Shown here: piece by piece, positions 25,355-34,163 of the stretch
Layout of the letters: each line of letters starts with the position of its first letter
How positions within the stretch are numbered: position 1 is the first letter of the stretch
Assembly: GCF_000308855.1 (NCBI RefSeq)
Contig: NZ_BAGM01000101.1
Span: 62,001 to 126,000 of the forward strand
DNA: 64,000 nucleotides
Direction of reading: 5' to 3'
Source of the DNA: Nocardia veterana NBRC 100344
GTDB taxonomy: Bacteria > Actinomycetota > Actinomycetes > Mycobacteriales > Mycobacteriaceae
Made by a program: the position numbers and the translations under genes
The notes under the pieces: model-generated
What the model was told of the DNA's origin: nothing
Databases searched by the model: none
What the model saw: only the letters and a program-made list of their open reading frames with translations

Positions 25355-26419
25355 ATGGCGCTCACTCTCGACACCTATCGGCTGCTGGGCCGGTCCGGGC
25401 TGCGGGTCTCCCCGCTCGCCCTGGGCACGATGACCTTCGGCGCCGACTGGGGCTGGGGCGCGGACCGCGACGAGGCGCGCAAACTGTTCGACGACTACGT
25501 CTCGCGCGGCGGCAACTTCATCGATACCGCCAGCGTCTACACCAACGGCAGCTCGGAGCGGCTGCTCGGCGAGTTCACCCGCGACAACCGCGAAAGCCTG
25601 GTGCTGGCAACGAAATACACGATGCTGCGGCGCCCCGGCGATCCGAACTCGGGCGGGAACAACCGCAAGTCGATGTTCGCCTCGGTGGAGGCCAGCCTGC
25701 GCAATCTGAACACCGACTACATCGATCTGCTCTATCTGCACGCCTGGGACTACACGACCCCGGTCGAGGAAGTGCTGCGCGGCATGGACGATCTGGTCCG
25801 GCAGGGCAAGGTGCTCTACGTGGCCATCTCCGATACGCCGGCGTGGCAGGTGGCGCGGATGCAGACCATCGCCGACCTGCGTGGCTGGTCCCCGCTGGTG
25901 GCGCTGCAGGTCGAATACAGCCTGATCGAACGCACCGTGGAACACGACCTGTTCCCGATGGCGCGCGAACTCGGACTGGGCGTGATTCCGTGGTCGCCGC
26001 TGGGCAGCGGGGTCCTGACCGGGAAGTACACGGCCGCGGACCTGGACACGACGGCCGGCGGATCGCCGGAGGGCACCCGCAAGAACGTCGCCCTCGCCAA
26101 TGGCGCGCTCAGCGAACGCGGCCTGGCGATCGCCGAGGTGGTGAAGGAGGTCGCGGCGGAACTGGACCGGACCCCGGCCCAGACGGCACTGGCCTGGACG
26201 TTGCAGAACCCGGCCGTCACGGCGCCCATCATCGGCGCCCGCACCCCCGCCCAGCTGGCCGACAACCTCGGCGCGCTCGACGTCGAATTCGATGCGGCCC
26301 AACTGGATCGGCTCGAGGCCGCCAGCGCCGTCGAACCGCCGTTCCCGCACAACATGCTGGCCCGGGAGATGACCCGCACGGTGATCAACGGCGACCTCAC
26401 CATCGCGCCCCGCGCCTGA
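25355..26419 (+). CDS. Aldo/keto reductase
   Basis: NADPH-dependent carbonyl reductase of 354 aa with a TIM barrel. Motifs: LRVSPLALGTMTFG at the N-terminus, NFIDTASVYTNGSSERLLGEF (catalytic Asp and Tyr), VLATKYTM (catalytic Lys) and IIGARTPAQLADNLGAL, the NADPH-binding loop near the C-terminus. AGGAGGA lies 5-6 nt upstream of the ATG at 25355, and upstream in-frame sequence overlaps the divergent regulator. Likely controlled by the neighbouring XRE-MmyB protein. The substrate is unknown. Confidence 0.9.
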   Translation: MALTLDTYRLLGRSGLRVSPLALGTMTFGADWGWGADRDEARKLFDDYVSRGGNFIDTASVYTNGSSERLLGEFTRDNRESLVLATKYTMLRRPGDPNSGGNNRKSMFASVEASLRNLNTDYIDLLYLHAWDYTTPVEEVLRGMDDLVRQGKVLYVAISDTPAWQVARMQTIADLRGWSPLVALQVEYSLIERTVEHDLFPMARELGLGVIPWSPLGSGVLTGKYTAADLDTTAGGSPEGTRKNVALANGALSERGLAIAEVVKEVAAELDRTPAQTALAWTLQNPAVTAPIIGARTPAQLADNLGALDVEFDAAQLDRLEAASAVEPPFPHNMLAREMTRTVINGDLTIAPRA

Positions 26420-26464
26420 GACACCGCCCCCGGCTGCCGATTCCGCGCCGCGTCGGCAACCGGC

Positions 26465-27313
26465 TCATCGACCGGACTCCCGGGATCGCTGATCCGCCGC
26501 GTCGATGAACGCCGCGATGTCGGCGGCGAACCGCTGCTGCCGCACGGCGCCGCGGTGGCCGATTCCGGGGTAGACGATCAATTGTGCGTCCGGGATACCG
26601 GCCGCGGTTCGCCGGAAGGTCTCGACGGGGTAGCAGGCGTCGCGGTCACCGCCCAGCACGAGCGTGGGAGCCGTGATCTCGCCGAGCCGGGGTTCGAGGT
26701 CGAACTCGTCCTCGGCGTGCAGAAAGGCCGCGGTGTCGGTGGGCCGCACCGGGCGGGCCAAGGGATCGGCCAGCCAGAGTGCGGCGCCGACGAGCCGGGC
26801 CAGGATGCGGGAACCGACCATGACCGGTGCCATGTGGTGCAACCCGCGGCGGCCGGCGGCAATCGCCTTCGCATAACTCATCTGGGCCTGCTTCGCGGCC
26901 GGGGACAGGGCGTATCCCGAGGAGACGACGGTCAGCGATCGCACCGCGTCCGGGTGGTCGGCGGCGAGCTGCAGGGCGATCGAGCCGCCCGAGGAGACGC
27001 CGAGTACGTCCACGGCGCAACCGAACTCGTCTCGGATCGCCTCGGCATGCTCGGCGGCGATATCGGCCATTGTGGTGCCCGGCGCCATGCCCGGCGCGCG
27101 ACCCACCGCGTAGACGCGGAACCGGCGGGCGAGCGGGGCGAGGGTTGCGATCTCGGACGCGCGCATCCGGCCGGTCGGGTTCGCGTGGTCGGGCGTGAAC
27201 CAGCGCAGGAACAGCAGTGGGCGGCCACGGCCCAGCGCGAGGTACGGCATGCCGTGGGTGAGGACGCCTTCCGACACCTCGAACGGTGGGGTGTGGCGAG
27301 TGGTTCCGATCAT
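26465..27313 (-). CDS. Alpha/beta fold hydrolase
   Basis: Cytoplasmic hydrolase of 282 aa. The nucleophile elbow is VDVLGVSSGGSIALQLA with Ser at about residue 106 (GVSSGG), the acid is in LVLGGDRDACYP and the catalytic His in YPGIGHRGAV. This is a standard alpha/beta hydrolase with no lid signature that would name a substrate. Single gene, convergent with the aldo/keto reductase and 93 nt upstream of cbiX in the same direction. Confidence 0.8.
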   Translation of the reverse strand: MIGTTRHTPPFEVSEGVLTHGMPYLALGRGRPLLFLRWFTPDHANPTGRMRASEIATLAPLARRFRVYAVGRAPGMAPGTTMADIAAEHAEAIRDEFGCAVDVLGVSSGGSIALQLAADHPDAVRSLTVVSSGYALSPAAKQAQMSYAKAIAAGRRGLHHMAPVMVGSRILARLVGAALWLADPLARPVRPTDTAAFLHAEDEFDLEPRLGEITAPTLVLGGDRDACYPVETFRRTAAGIPDAQLIVYPGIGHRGAVRQQRFAADIAAFIDAADQRSRESGR

Positions 27314-27406
27314 GCTTCCAGGATTTCCCGGCGCGCGTCCGGAGTCGAAGACCGGCCGGTTATCGGAGCCGGAAGCGTTCGTGATGGCCGGGGCGAATTC
27401 TCGTGT

Positions 27407-28123
27407 TCAGGCCGCGGCGACCGACAGGTCGCGGGTCGCCGTCCGGTAGCGCTCGGCGAGCAGCCGCACCACGGCCGGATGCGTGCCGAGCGGTTCGGCG
27501 ACGCCGTCCGCACCGACCTCGTGCAAGCGCCGGTGAAACAGCCCGTGTGCCAGGAGATAGGAGGCGACGAATACCCGGCGGTGCCCGGAATTACGGAGGG
27601 CGGCAACCACATCCGGTACTCGTGGCTCACCGGTGGCGATATAGGCGGTGTGCACCCGCGTGCCCAGCTCGGCCGCCAACAGGGCGGTCGCGTGGCGGAC
27701 GTCATGGCGCGCACGGGCATCCGAGGATCCCGCCGCCGCCAGCACCACGGCATCGCCGCGGCGCATTCCCGCCTCGCGCAGTCGCATCCGCATCACGCGC
27801 GCCAACATCGGGTCCGGGCCCAGCGCGGGGGTCACCACCACATCCGACCGGCCACTGTCGCGTACCTCGCGAGGCACATCCTGATACACGTGGTAGCCGG
27901 AGGCGAGGAAGGCCGGAACCACCACCGCCGCAGCAGAATCCATTTCCCGCAGGACCTCGGCCGGCGTCGGCCCGAGCACGTCCACGAAGGCGGTGTGCAC
28001 CTGCGGCGCCGCGCCGGAACCGGCCAATTCCGCGCGCACCGCCGCGGCGAGAGTGCCGATCAGCTGCACGCCCTTGGCGCTGCGGGTCCCGTGCGCGACC
28101 AGCACCAGCGCGGGGGCGCTCAC
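27407..28123 (-). CDS. Sirohydrochlorin chelatase (CbiX/SirB-like)
   Basis: Cytoplasmic chelatase of 238 aa that would insert Fe(II) (or Co(II)) into sirohydrochlorin. Metal-binding histidines are seen in LVLVAHGTRSAKG near the start and LASGYHVYQDVP (about residue 84); a second half-domain follows with FVASYLLAHGLFH. The start is the GTG whose GTGA overlaps the stop of the upstream hemD-like gene, so the two are translationally coupled. Last gene of narK-nirBD-hemD-cbiX; it completes siroheme for NirB. Rv0259c of M. tuberculosis has the same place next to an Rv0260c-type gene. Confidence 0.88.
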   Translation of the reverse strand: MSAPALVLVAHGTRSAKGVQLIGTLAAAVRAELAGSGAAPQVHTAFVDVLGPTPAEVLREMDSAAAVVVPAFLASGYHVYQDVPREVRDSGRSDVVVTPALGPDPMLARVMRMRLREAGMRRGDAVVLAAAGSSDARARHDVRHATALLAAELGTRVHTAYIATGEPRVPDVVAALRNSGHRRVFVASYLLAHGLFHRRLHEVGADGVAEPLGTHPAVVRLLAERYRTATRDLSVAAA

Positions 28124-29346
28124 CACACTCCCGCCATCGGCGCGGGCCGCGACGGTCGCAGCGACGGGGCGTACCCCACCGGTGGACGCGCATTGTTGTC
28201 CACACATTCGGCAGGGTCCAGGGCGAGCCGATAGCCACGCTTGACCACCGTCTGAATCGCCTTCGGCGTACCGAGACCCGCGCGCAACCGGGCGATGCCG
28301 GTTTCCACCGCGTGCGTGTCGTCCCCGCCACCGGGCAGCGCCGCCAGCAGATCCTCCCGCGACACGACGCGACCGGGCTGGCGGGCCAGGGCCCGCATCA
28401 ACGCCATCGGCGCCGGCGCCAGTTGCCGCACCGAACCGTCCACCACCACACAGCCGCCACGCACACTCAACTCGTGTCCGGCGGCGTGAATGCGGTTGGC
28501 ACGCCGCGGAAGTTCCTCGGCGACGTGGCGGGCCAGCGCGCCCAGGCGCGCCCGGCCCGGCATCGTCGTCGGAACCCCGAGCTCCTCCAGCGGTGCCGCC
28601 GTGATCGGACCGACACAGGCCGGGAGCACCCGGCTACGCATCGCCTGCAGCACGCCCTCGAGCAGACCGGTTTCCTTGGCGCGCATCAACATCGACGCCA
28701 CCGCGGGCGCACTGGTGAAGGTGATGCAGTCCAGGGCGGAGGTCACCACACCCTCGATCAGCCGATCCATCGGCGCCCGGTCGTCCGGCGGCACCCAACG
28801 ATAGACCGGCACGGCCACCACATCGGCTCCCGCGCACCGCAATACCTCGCAGAAGTCGGGCACCGGCTCCCACTCGGTGGTCGCACCGTGCAACTGCACC
28901 GCGATCCGGACGCCCTCGACCCCGGCCGCCAGCAGATGGTCCAGCACTTCGGCCGAGGATTCCGACGCCGGCGACCACTCCTCCCGCAGTTCGGCGGCGC
29001 GGATGGCGCCCTTGGCCTTGGGTCCGCGGGCCAGCAGCCGGGTGGAAGACAAGGTGTCCCTGAGGTTTTCGGCCAGGCCCCAGCCCTCGGCCGCCTCCAT
29101 CCAACCCCGGAACCCGATTCCGGTGGTGGCGACCGCGATCTGCGGTGGGTCGGCAACCAACTGGCGGGTGACACGTTCCAGTTCGGTGTCGTCGGACAGC
29201 GGGATGATGCGAATCGCCGGGGCGGAAACGATATTCGCGCCTCGGCGAGTCAGCAGGGTGGCCAGTTCGTCGGCCCGCCGGGCGGCGGTCACCCCGATGG
29301 TGAAGCCGTCCAGCGCTCTCGGTTCAGCGGGCCTCGATTCGTTCAC
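28120..29346 (-). CDS. Uroporphyrinogen-III synthase fused to a winged-helix domain
   Basis: Two-domain protein of 408 aa. Residues of about 10-270 are HemD-like (GFTIGVTAARRADELATLL, later TFTSAPAVASML and VCVGPIT-type ACVGPITAAPLEELG), which closes hydroxymethylbilane into uroporphyrinogen III. Residues of about 290-390 form an OmpR-type winged helix (LAPAPMALMRALARQPGRVVSREDLLAAL and VETGIARLRAGL). The fusion matches the Rv0260c type, suggesting a pathway enzyme or sensor that also binds DNA. Its GTG overlaps the nirD stop (GTGA) and its stop overlaps the cbiX start, so it is locked into the nitrite-assimilation operon. Confidence 0.88.
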   Translation of the reverse strand: MNESRPAEPRALDGFTIGVTAARRADELATLLTRRGANIVSAPAIRIIPLSDDTELERVTRQLVADPPQIAVATTGIGFRGWMEAAEGWGLAENLRDTLSSTRLLARGPKAKGAIRAAELREEWSPASESSAEVLDHLLAAGVEGVRIAVQLHGATTEWEPVPDFCEVLRCAGADVVAVPVYRWVPPDDRAPMDRLIEGVVTSALDCITFTSAPAVASMLMRAKETGLLEGVLQAMRSRVLPACVGPITAAPLEELGVPTTMPGRARLGALARHVAEELPRRANRIHAAGHELSVRGGCVVVDGSVRQLAPAPMALMRALARQPGRVVSREDLLAALPGGGDDTHAVETGIARLRAGLGTPKAIQTVVKRGYRLALDPAECVDNNARPPVGYAPSLRPSRPAPMAGVW

Positions 29347-29735
29347 GGGGTACCGCCACAGTGCAACGGCTCGTTGGACACCGCGACGACGCCGTCGACC
29401 ACCCGCACGCCGTAGACCGGCAGGGCAACCGAATCGTCATCCAGGCAGCGGCCGTCGAGCAGCGAGAACGCCTGCTTGAGCAGCGGCGAGACCACCACCG
29501 GCGTGCCGGCCCGGTCGCCGACGATACCGCGCGACATCACCGCCGCCCGGCCGAACGGATCGATATTGCCCACGGCGTACAGCGTGCCGTCGGGCAGCAG
29601 GAACAGCGCGGCCTGGCGACCGCCCTTCAGGAGAACCGCCACGCCGCGGCCGGGAATCAGATAGTCGAGCCGGCAGGCCGAGGTCCAGCCGGTGGTGCTT
29701 GCCGGTGCGAAGCCCGGTGTGTCGATAACGGTCAT
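29343..29735 (-). CDS. nirD: Nitrite reductase small subunit NirD
   Basis: Small subunit (130 aa) of the assimilatory NADH nitrite reductase with a Rieske-like fold that in this family usually lacks the cluster ligands; no CxH pairs of the Rieske type are seen here. Motifs: CRLDYLIPGRGVAVLLKG and LYAVGNIDPFGRAAVMSRGIVGDR. CGGAGGAGAT precedes the ATG. It follows nirB after 65 nt, which contain a 13-bp palindrome, and overlaps the hemD-like gene by 4 nt. Confidence 0.92.
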   Translation of the reverse strand: MTVIDTPGFAPASTTGWTSACRLDYLIPGRGVAVLLKGGRQAALFLLPDGTLYAVGNIDPFGRAAVMSRGIVGDRAGTPVVVSPLLKQAFSLLDGRCLDDDSVALPVYGVRVVDGVVAVSNEPLHCGGTP

Positions 29736-29757
29736 CGGTAATCTCCTCCGAGTGCCT

Positions 29758-29770
29758 TACCTAATAGGTA
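29758..29770. repeat. 13-bp palindrome between nirB and nirD
   Basis: TACCTA-A-TAGGTA is a perfect dyad in the nirB-nirD spacer, 22 bp before the nirD start. It could be a small RNA stem that affects nirD translation or mRNA stability; no function is shown. Confidence 0.3.
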
Positions 29771-29800
29771 CCGGCGTCCTGTTTCCGCACGATTACGTGA

Positions 29801-32356
29801 CTATTTCCCGGGCGTGGCAGTTGTACCCGGCACGTCGGGCACGTCGGGCATGCCGAGCAACACCGGGACCTTGCGTTCGCCGCTGTCGTCGAAGGCGATC
29901 GTGGGATCGGCCTCCTCCGGCGCGTTGACGAAGGTCACGAAGCGCGAGAGCTTCTCCGGGTCTTCCAGGACGGCGGCCCATTCGTCCTTGTAACCGGCGA
30001 CGTGGCGGGCCATGCTCGCCTCGAGGTCGGCGGCGATGCCGAGGGAGTCCTCGCAGATCACCTGCTCGAGGTGCTCGATGCCGCCCTCGAGCGATTCCTG
30101 CCACGGCGCGGTGCGCTGCAGCCGGTCGGCGGTGCGGATGTAGAACATCAGGTAGCGGTCGATGTAGCGGATCAGCGTCTCGTCGTCGAGGTCGCCGGCC
30201 AGCAGCACCGCGTGCTTGGGGGTCAGGCCGCCGTTCCCGCCGACGTAGAGGTTCCACCCGTTCTCGGTGGCGATCACGCCGACGTCCTTACCGCGGGCCT
30301 CGGCACATTCGCGGGCACAGCCCGAGACGGCCAGCTTCAGCTTGTGCGGTGAACGCAGGCCGCGGTAGCGCTTCTCCAACAGGACCGCCATACCGACCGA
30401 ATCCTGCTGGCCGTAGCGGCACCAGGTCGAGCCGACGCAGCTCTTCACCGTGCGCAGCGACTTGCCGTAAGCGTGACCCGATTCCATCCCCTTGTCGACC
30501 AGCCGCTGCCAGATCTGCGGCAGCTGCTCGACCCGGGCGCCGAACAGGTCGATGCGCTGACCACCGGTGACCTTCACGTACAGGCCGAAATCCTTGGCGA
30601 TCTGGCCGATTTCGATCAGCTGTTCCGGCGTGACCTCACCGCCGGGCATCCGCGGCACCACCGAGTAGGTGCCGTTCTTCTGCAGGTTGGCGAGGAAGTG
30701 GTCGTTGGTGTCCTGCAGCGCGGCCTGCTCGCCGTCGAGGATGTGGTCGCTCGAGGTGGACGCCAGAATCGAGGCGACCGCGGGTTTGCAGATGTCGCAA
30801 CCGATTCCGGTGCCGTGCTTGGCGATCAGTTCCGAGAAGGTGCGGATGCCGGTGACCCGAACGATTTCGAACAGCTCCGACCGCGACTGGGTGAAGTGCT
30901 CACACAGCGCCTTGGACATCTCGACACCGGACTGCTCGAGCAGCTTCTTGATCATGGGAACGCAACCGCCGCAGGAGGTTCCGGCGGAGGTGCAGCTCTT
31001 GACGCCGGCGATATCGCAGGCGCCTTCGTGAATGGCTCCGACGATGGCCCCTTTGCTCACGTTGTTGCAGGAGCAGATCTGCGCCTCGTCGGGCAGCGCG
31101 TCGGCACCGAGTTCGGCGCCGGCGGGCGAGATGAGCGCGGCCGGTTCGGCGGGCAGCTCGCTACCGACCAGCGGGCGCAGCGCCGCGTACTGCGACGCGT
31201 CGCCGACCAGAATGCCGCCCAGCAGCGTCTTGGCGTCGTCGGAGATCACCAGCTTGGCGTAGGTGCCCTTGGCGGCGTCGTGCAGCACCACCGACAGCGC
31301 GCCCTCGGTGGTGGCGTGTGCGTCACCGAAGCTGGCGACGTCCACACCGAGCAGTTTCAGCTTGGTGGACAGGTCCGCACCCGGGAATTCGCCGGCGCCA
31401 CCGAGCAATCGGTCCGCGACGATCTCGGCGGTGGTGTAGCCCGGAGCGACCAGGCCGTAGCAGGTGCCCTCCACCGCGGCGACCTCACCGACGGCGTAGA
31501 TGTGCGGATCGGAGGTCAGCATGCCCAGATCGGTGACCGCGCCGCCACGCGGTCCGATCTCGAGGCCGGCGTCGCGAGCGATCTGGTCGCGCGGGCGCAC
31601 ACCGGCGGAGAACACCACCAGCGAGGCGTCGATGACGGATTCGTCCGACAGCGTAACCCGCAGTCCCGCACCGTCTTCCGCACCGTCGATGGACGAGGTG
31701 CCGACGCCGGTGTGCACGTGCAGGCCGAGATCGGTGACCAGCTTCTCCAGGATCGCGCCACCGCCCTCGTCGACCTGCACCGGCATCAGCCGGGGCGCGA
31801 ATTCGACCACGTGCGGGGTCATCCCCATCAGGCGCAGGGCGTTGGCCGCCTCCAGCCCGAGCAGACCACCGCCGACGACCACACCCACCGCGCCCGGTCC
31901 CGCGGCTTCGGCGGCGGCCCGGATGCCGTCGAGATCCTCGAGGGTGCGGTAGACGAAACATTCGGGCCGGTCGTGACCGGGCACCGGGGGGACGAAGGCG
32001 TAGGAGCCGGTGGCCAAAACCAGTGCGTCGTACCCGATCACGTCCCCGGAGGACGTGGTGACCTTGCGGGCCGCGCGATCGATCTCCTCGGCGCGCACCC
32101 CCAGCCGCAGATCGACCAGTGCGTCACCGGCGTATTCGTTGCCGGGCAGCGCGAGCGCGTCCTTGTCCCAGACGCCGACGTAGGAGGAGAGGCCGACCCG
32201 GTCGTAGGCGGGCTGGGTCTCCTCGCTCAGCACCACCACCTGCCACTGTCCGGCCTCGTCGCGCGCGCGCAGCGCCTCCACGAACCGGTGCCCGACCATG
32301 CCGTGGCCGACGACCACCACGGTCTTGCGCTGCGTGGGTTCGACTGTCGTGTTCAT
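29801..32356 (-). CDS. nirB: Assimilatory nitrite reductase large subunit NirB
   Basis: NADH-dependent, siroheme-containing enzyme of 851 aa that reduces nitrite to ammonium in six-electron steps. Domains in order: FAD/NAD-binding reductase (VVVVGHGMVGHRFVEAL at residue 13; VVVGGGLLGLEAANAL), a BFD-like [2Fe-2S] domain (ICSCNNVSKGAI...GTSCGGC), then the sulfite/nitrite reductase halves with the siroheme-[4Fe-4S] ligands in CVGSTWC and SGCAREC. The ATG at 32356 has GGAGGAC upstream. It follows narK by 26 nt. Ammonium produced here feeds nitrogen assimilation, which agrees with the GlnR-like box upstream of narK. Confidence 0.95.
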   Translation of the reverse strand: MNTTVEPTQRKTVVVVGHGMVGHRFVEALRARDEAGQWQVVVLSEETQPAYDRVGLSSYVGVWDKDALALPGNEYAGDALVDLRLGVRAEEIDRAARKVTTSSGDVIGYDALVLATGSYAFVPPVPGHDRPECFVYRTLEDLDGIRAAAEAAGPGAVGVVVGGGLLGLEAANALRLMGMTPHVVEFAPRLMPVQVDEGGGAILEKLVTDLGLHVHTGVGTSSIDGAEDGAGLRVTLSDESVIDASLVVFSAGVRPRDQIARDAGLEIGPRGGAVTDLGMLTSDPHIYAVGEVAAVEGTCYGLVAPGYTTAEIVADRLLGGAGEFPGADLSTKLKLLGVDVASFGDAHATTEGALSVVLHDAAKGTYAKLVISDDAKTLLGGILVGDASQYAALRPLVGSELPAEPAALISPAGAELGADALPDEAQICSCNNVSKGAIVGAIHEGACDIAGVKSCTSAGTSCGGCVPMIKKLLEQSGVEMSKALCEHFTQSRSELFEIVRVTGIRTFSELIAKHGTGIGCDICKPAVASILASTSSDHILDGEQAALQDTNDHFLANLQKNGTYSVVPRMPGGEVTPEQLIEIGQIAKDFGLYVKVTGGQRIDLFGARVEQLPQIWQRLVDKGMESGHAYGKSLRTVKSCVGSTWCRYGQQDSVGMAVLLEKRYRGLRSPHKLKLAVSGCARECAEARGKDVGVIATENGWNLYVGGNGGLTPKHAVLLAGDLDDETLIRYIDRYLMFYIRTADRLQRTAPWQESLEGGIEHLEQVICEDSLGIAADLEASMARHVAGYKDEWAAVLEDPEKLSRFVTFVNAPEEADPTIAFDDSGERKVPVLLGMPDVPDVPGTTATPGK

Positions 32357-32382
32357 GACTGTCCTCCGATGCTTTCCGATGG

Positions 32383-33858
32383 TCAGGCGCGAGCCGAGGT
32401 GGTGGACTGGGTGGAATCTGCCCGGGGCGAGCGCTCGGCCTCGAGCACCAGTGCCTCCGCCTCCGCGACGACACCGGATTCGGTACGCGCCGAACCGGTT
32501 CCGGGCCGGCGCAGGAAGACCGTCCAGACGACCGCGGCGCAGACGACGTAGAAGCCGAGGAACACCCAGAACGCGGTGGTGGCGGAGTTGGTGGAGGCGT
32601 AGGAGGAGCGCAGCACCAGGTTGATGCCCACGCCCCCGAGCGCGCCGATCGCACCGACGAAGCCGATCAGGGCACCGGAGGTGTTGCGCGACCAGGCCGC
32701 CTGCTCCGCGGGGCTCACCGGCAGGCTCTTGGACTTCGCCTCGAAGACCGAGGGGATGATCTTGGTGACCGACCCGTTGCCGAGGCCGGACAGAACGAAC
32801 AGTGCGATGAATCCGGCGACCAGGACAACCAACGTCGCGCCCGAGGCGACACCGCCGTGGTGATCGGCGCCGACACTGGCCACCGCGACGACGACCGCGG
32901 CGACCATCATGCCGGCGAATCCGGCCAGGGTGACCCGGCTGCCGCCGAAGCGGTCGGCCAATTTGCCGCCGTAGGGCCGGGCGAGCGAACCGAGCAGCGG
33001 GCCGATGAAGGCGATCTGTGCCGCGTGCAGGCTCGCCTGCGCCGCGGTGTCACCGCCGGCCTTGAAGCCGATCTGCAGCACCTGGCCGAAGGCGAAGCTG
33101 AAACCGATGAACGATCCGAAGGTGCCGATGTAGAGAAAGGCGATGGCCCAGGACTGCGGCACCTTCAGCGATTCCAGCATGTCCGACAGGTCGGCCTTCT
33201 GATTGCGCAGATTGTCCATATACAGTGCGGCGCCGATTCCCGCGACCGCGATGAAGGCCAGGTAGACCAGGCACACCACCGAGGCGTAGCCGTTGCCGAG
33301 AGTGGCGATCACCAGCAGGCCGATCAGCTGGATCACCGGGACGCCGATATTGCCGCCGCCGGCGTTCATACCGAGCGCCCAGCCCTTGAGCCGCTGCGGA
33401 TAGAAGGCGTTGATATTGGTCATCGAGGAGGCGAAGTTGCCGCCGCCGAAGCCCGCGAATGCCGCCACCACCAGGAAGGTGGTGTAGGAGGTGCCGGGGT
33501 GGTTGATGAAGTACAGCGTCAGCAGCGTCGGGACCAGCAGCATCAGCGCGCTGAAGATCGTCCAGTTGCGGCCGCCGAAGCGCGCGGTGGCGACGGTGTA
33601 GGGAATCCGCAGAATGCCGCCGACCAGGGTCGGCATCGCGACGAGGAAGAACTTGCCGGCCGCATCGATGCCGAACTTGTCGGTCGGCATGAACAGCACC
33701 ATCACCGACCAGATCGACCACACCGAGAAGCCGACATGTTCGGCGACGACCGACCAGATCAGATTCCGGCGGGCGATGTCCTTGCCGCCGGCCTCCCAGG
33801 CCGCGACATCCTCGGCATCCCACTGCTCGATGTCGTGGTTACGCGTCAGCGTGCTCAA
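32383..33858 (-). CDS. narK: NarK-type nitrate/nitrite transporter (TTG start)
   Basis: Major-facilitator transporter of 491 aa with 12 predicted membrane segments. Nitrate-porter signatures are GFGGGNFASSMTNINAFYP (about residues 115-133) and GLGNGSVTKIIPSVF in the second half. The frame is open for 49 more codons upstream, but those lie in the promoter region; AGGAGG sits 5 nt before a TTG that gives STLTRNHDIEQWD, so I take TTG 33858 as the start. First gene of the nirBD operon, importing nitrate or nitrite. A double GlnR-like box lies 128 nt upstream. Confidence 0.93.
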   Translation of the reverse strand: MSTLTRNHDIEQWDAEDVAAWEAGGKDIARRNLIWSVVAEHVGFSVWSIWSVMVLFMPTDKFGIDAAGKFFLVAMPTLVGGILRIPYTVATARFGGRNWTIFSALMLLVPTLLTLYFINHPGTSYTTFLVVAAFAGFGGGNFASSMTNINAFYPQRLKGWALGMNAGGGNIGVPVIQLIGLLVIATLGNGYASVVCLVYLAFIAVAGIGAALYMDNLRNQKADLSDMLESLKVPQSWAIAFLYIGTFGSFIGFSFAFGQVLQIGFKAGGDTAAQASLHAAQIAFIGPLLGSLARPYGGKLADRFGGSRVTLAGFAGMMVAAVVVAVASVGADHHGGVASGATLVVLVAGFIALFVLSGLGNGSVTKIIPSVFEAKSKSLPVSPAEQAAWSRNTSGALIGFVGAIGALGGVGINLVLRSSYASTNSATTAFWVFLGFYVVCAAVVWTVFLRRPGTGSARTESGVVAEAEALVLEAERSPRADSTQSTTSARA

Positions 33859-33985
33859 CAGGGCCTCCTGAATTCCGGTTGGCCCCAAGGTAGGAAACGG
33901 GTATTGCCGCGATGCTGCGCCACATGACGCGCAAATCAACGGTTGCTCACGCATTCGGCGATATCCCGGTGAGAACCGCGGCTTT

Positions 33986-34022
33986 GTTTCGCCCGTATGA
34001 CACAACGGTTTCCGCGCGTCAC
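33986..34022 (-). promoter_or_regulatory. Double GlnR-like box upstream of narK-nirBD
   Basis: On the minus strand the region reads GTGAC-n5-GAAAC-n6-GTCAT-n6-GAAAC (34022 to 33986). The published actinobacterial GlnR site is two tandem GTnAC-n6-GAAAC units; only one base of spacing and one base of a half-site deviate. GlnR activates nitrate/nitrite assimilation genes under nitrogen limitation, which suits this operon. The rest of the gap 33859-34163 shows the narK ribosome site but no other gene. Confidence 0.7.
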
Positions 34023-34163
34023 GAAGTGCCGACGGTCACGGTGGGCGGCGGTGAGCACGTGGTCCGGACCACACCGCGCGAGCGTCGGCTCACATCATGA
34101 CCACCGGCTCACCGCGGCGCAACCCCAGCGGTGAAATCCGGCGGCCCGGGCCGGCGCGGTGGA

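Noticed and set aside
30473..32551. A 692-codon open frame antisense to nirB
   Set aside because: It mirrors nirB, whose cofactor motifs are all present on the minus strand; the antisense product is low-complexity.
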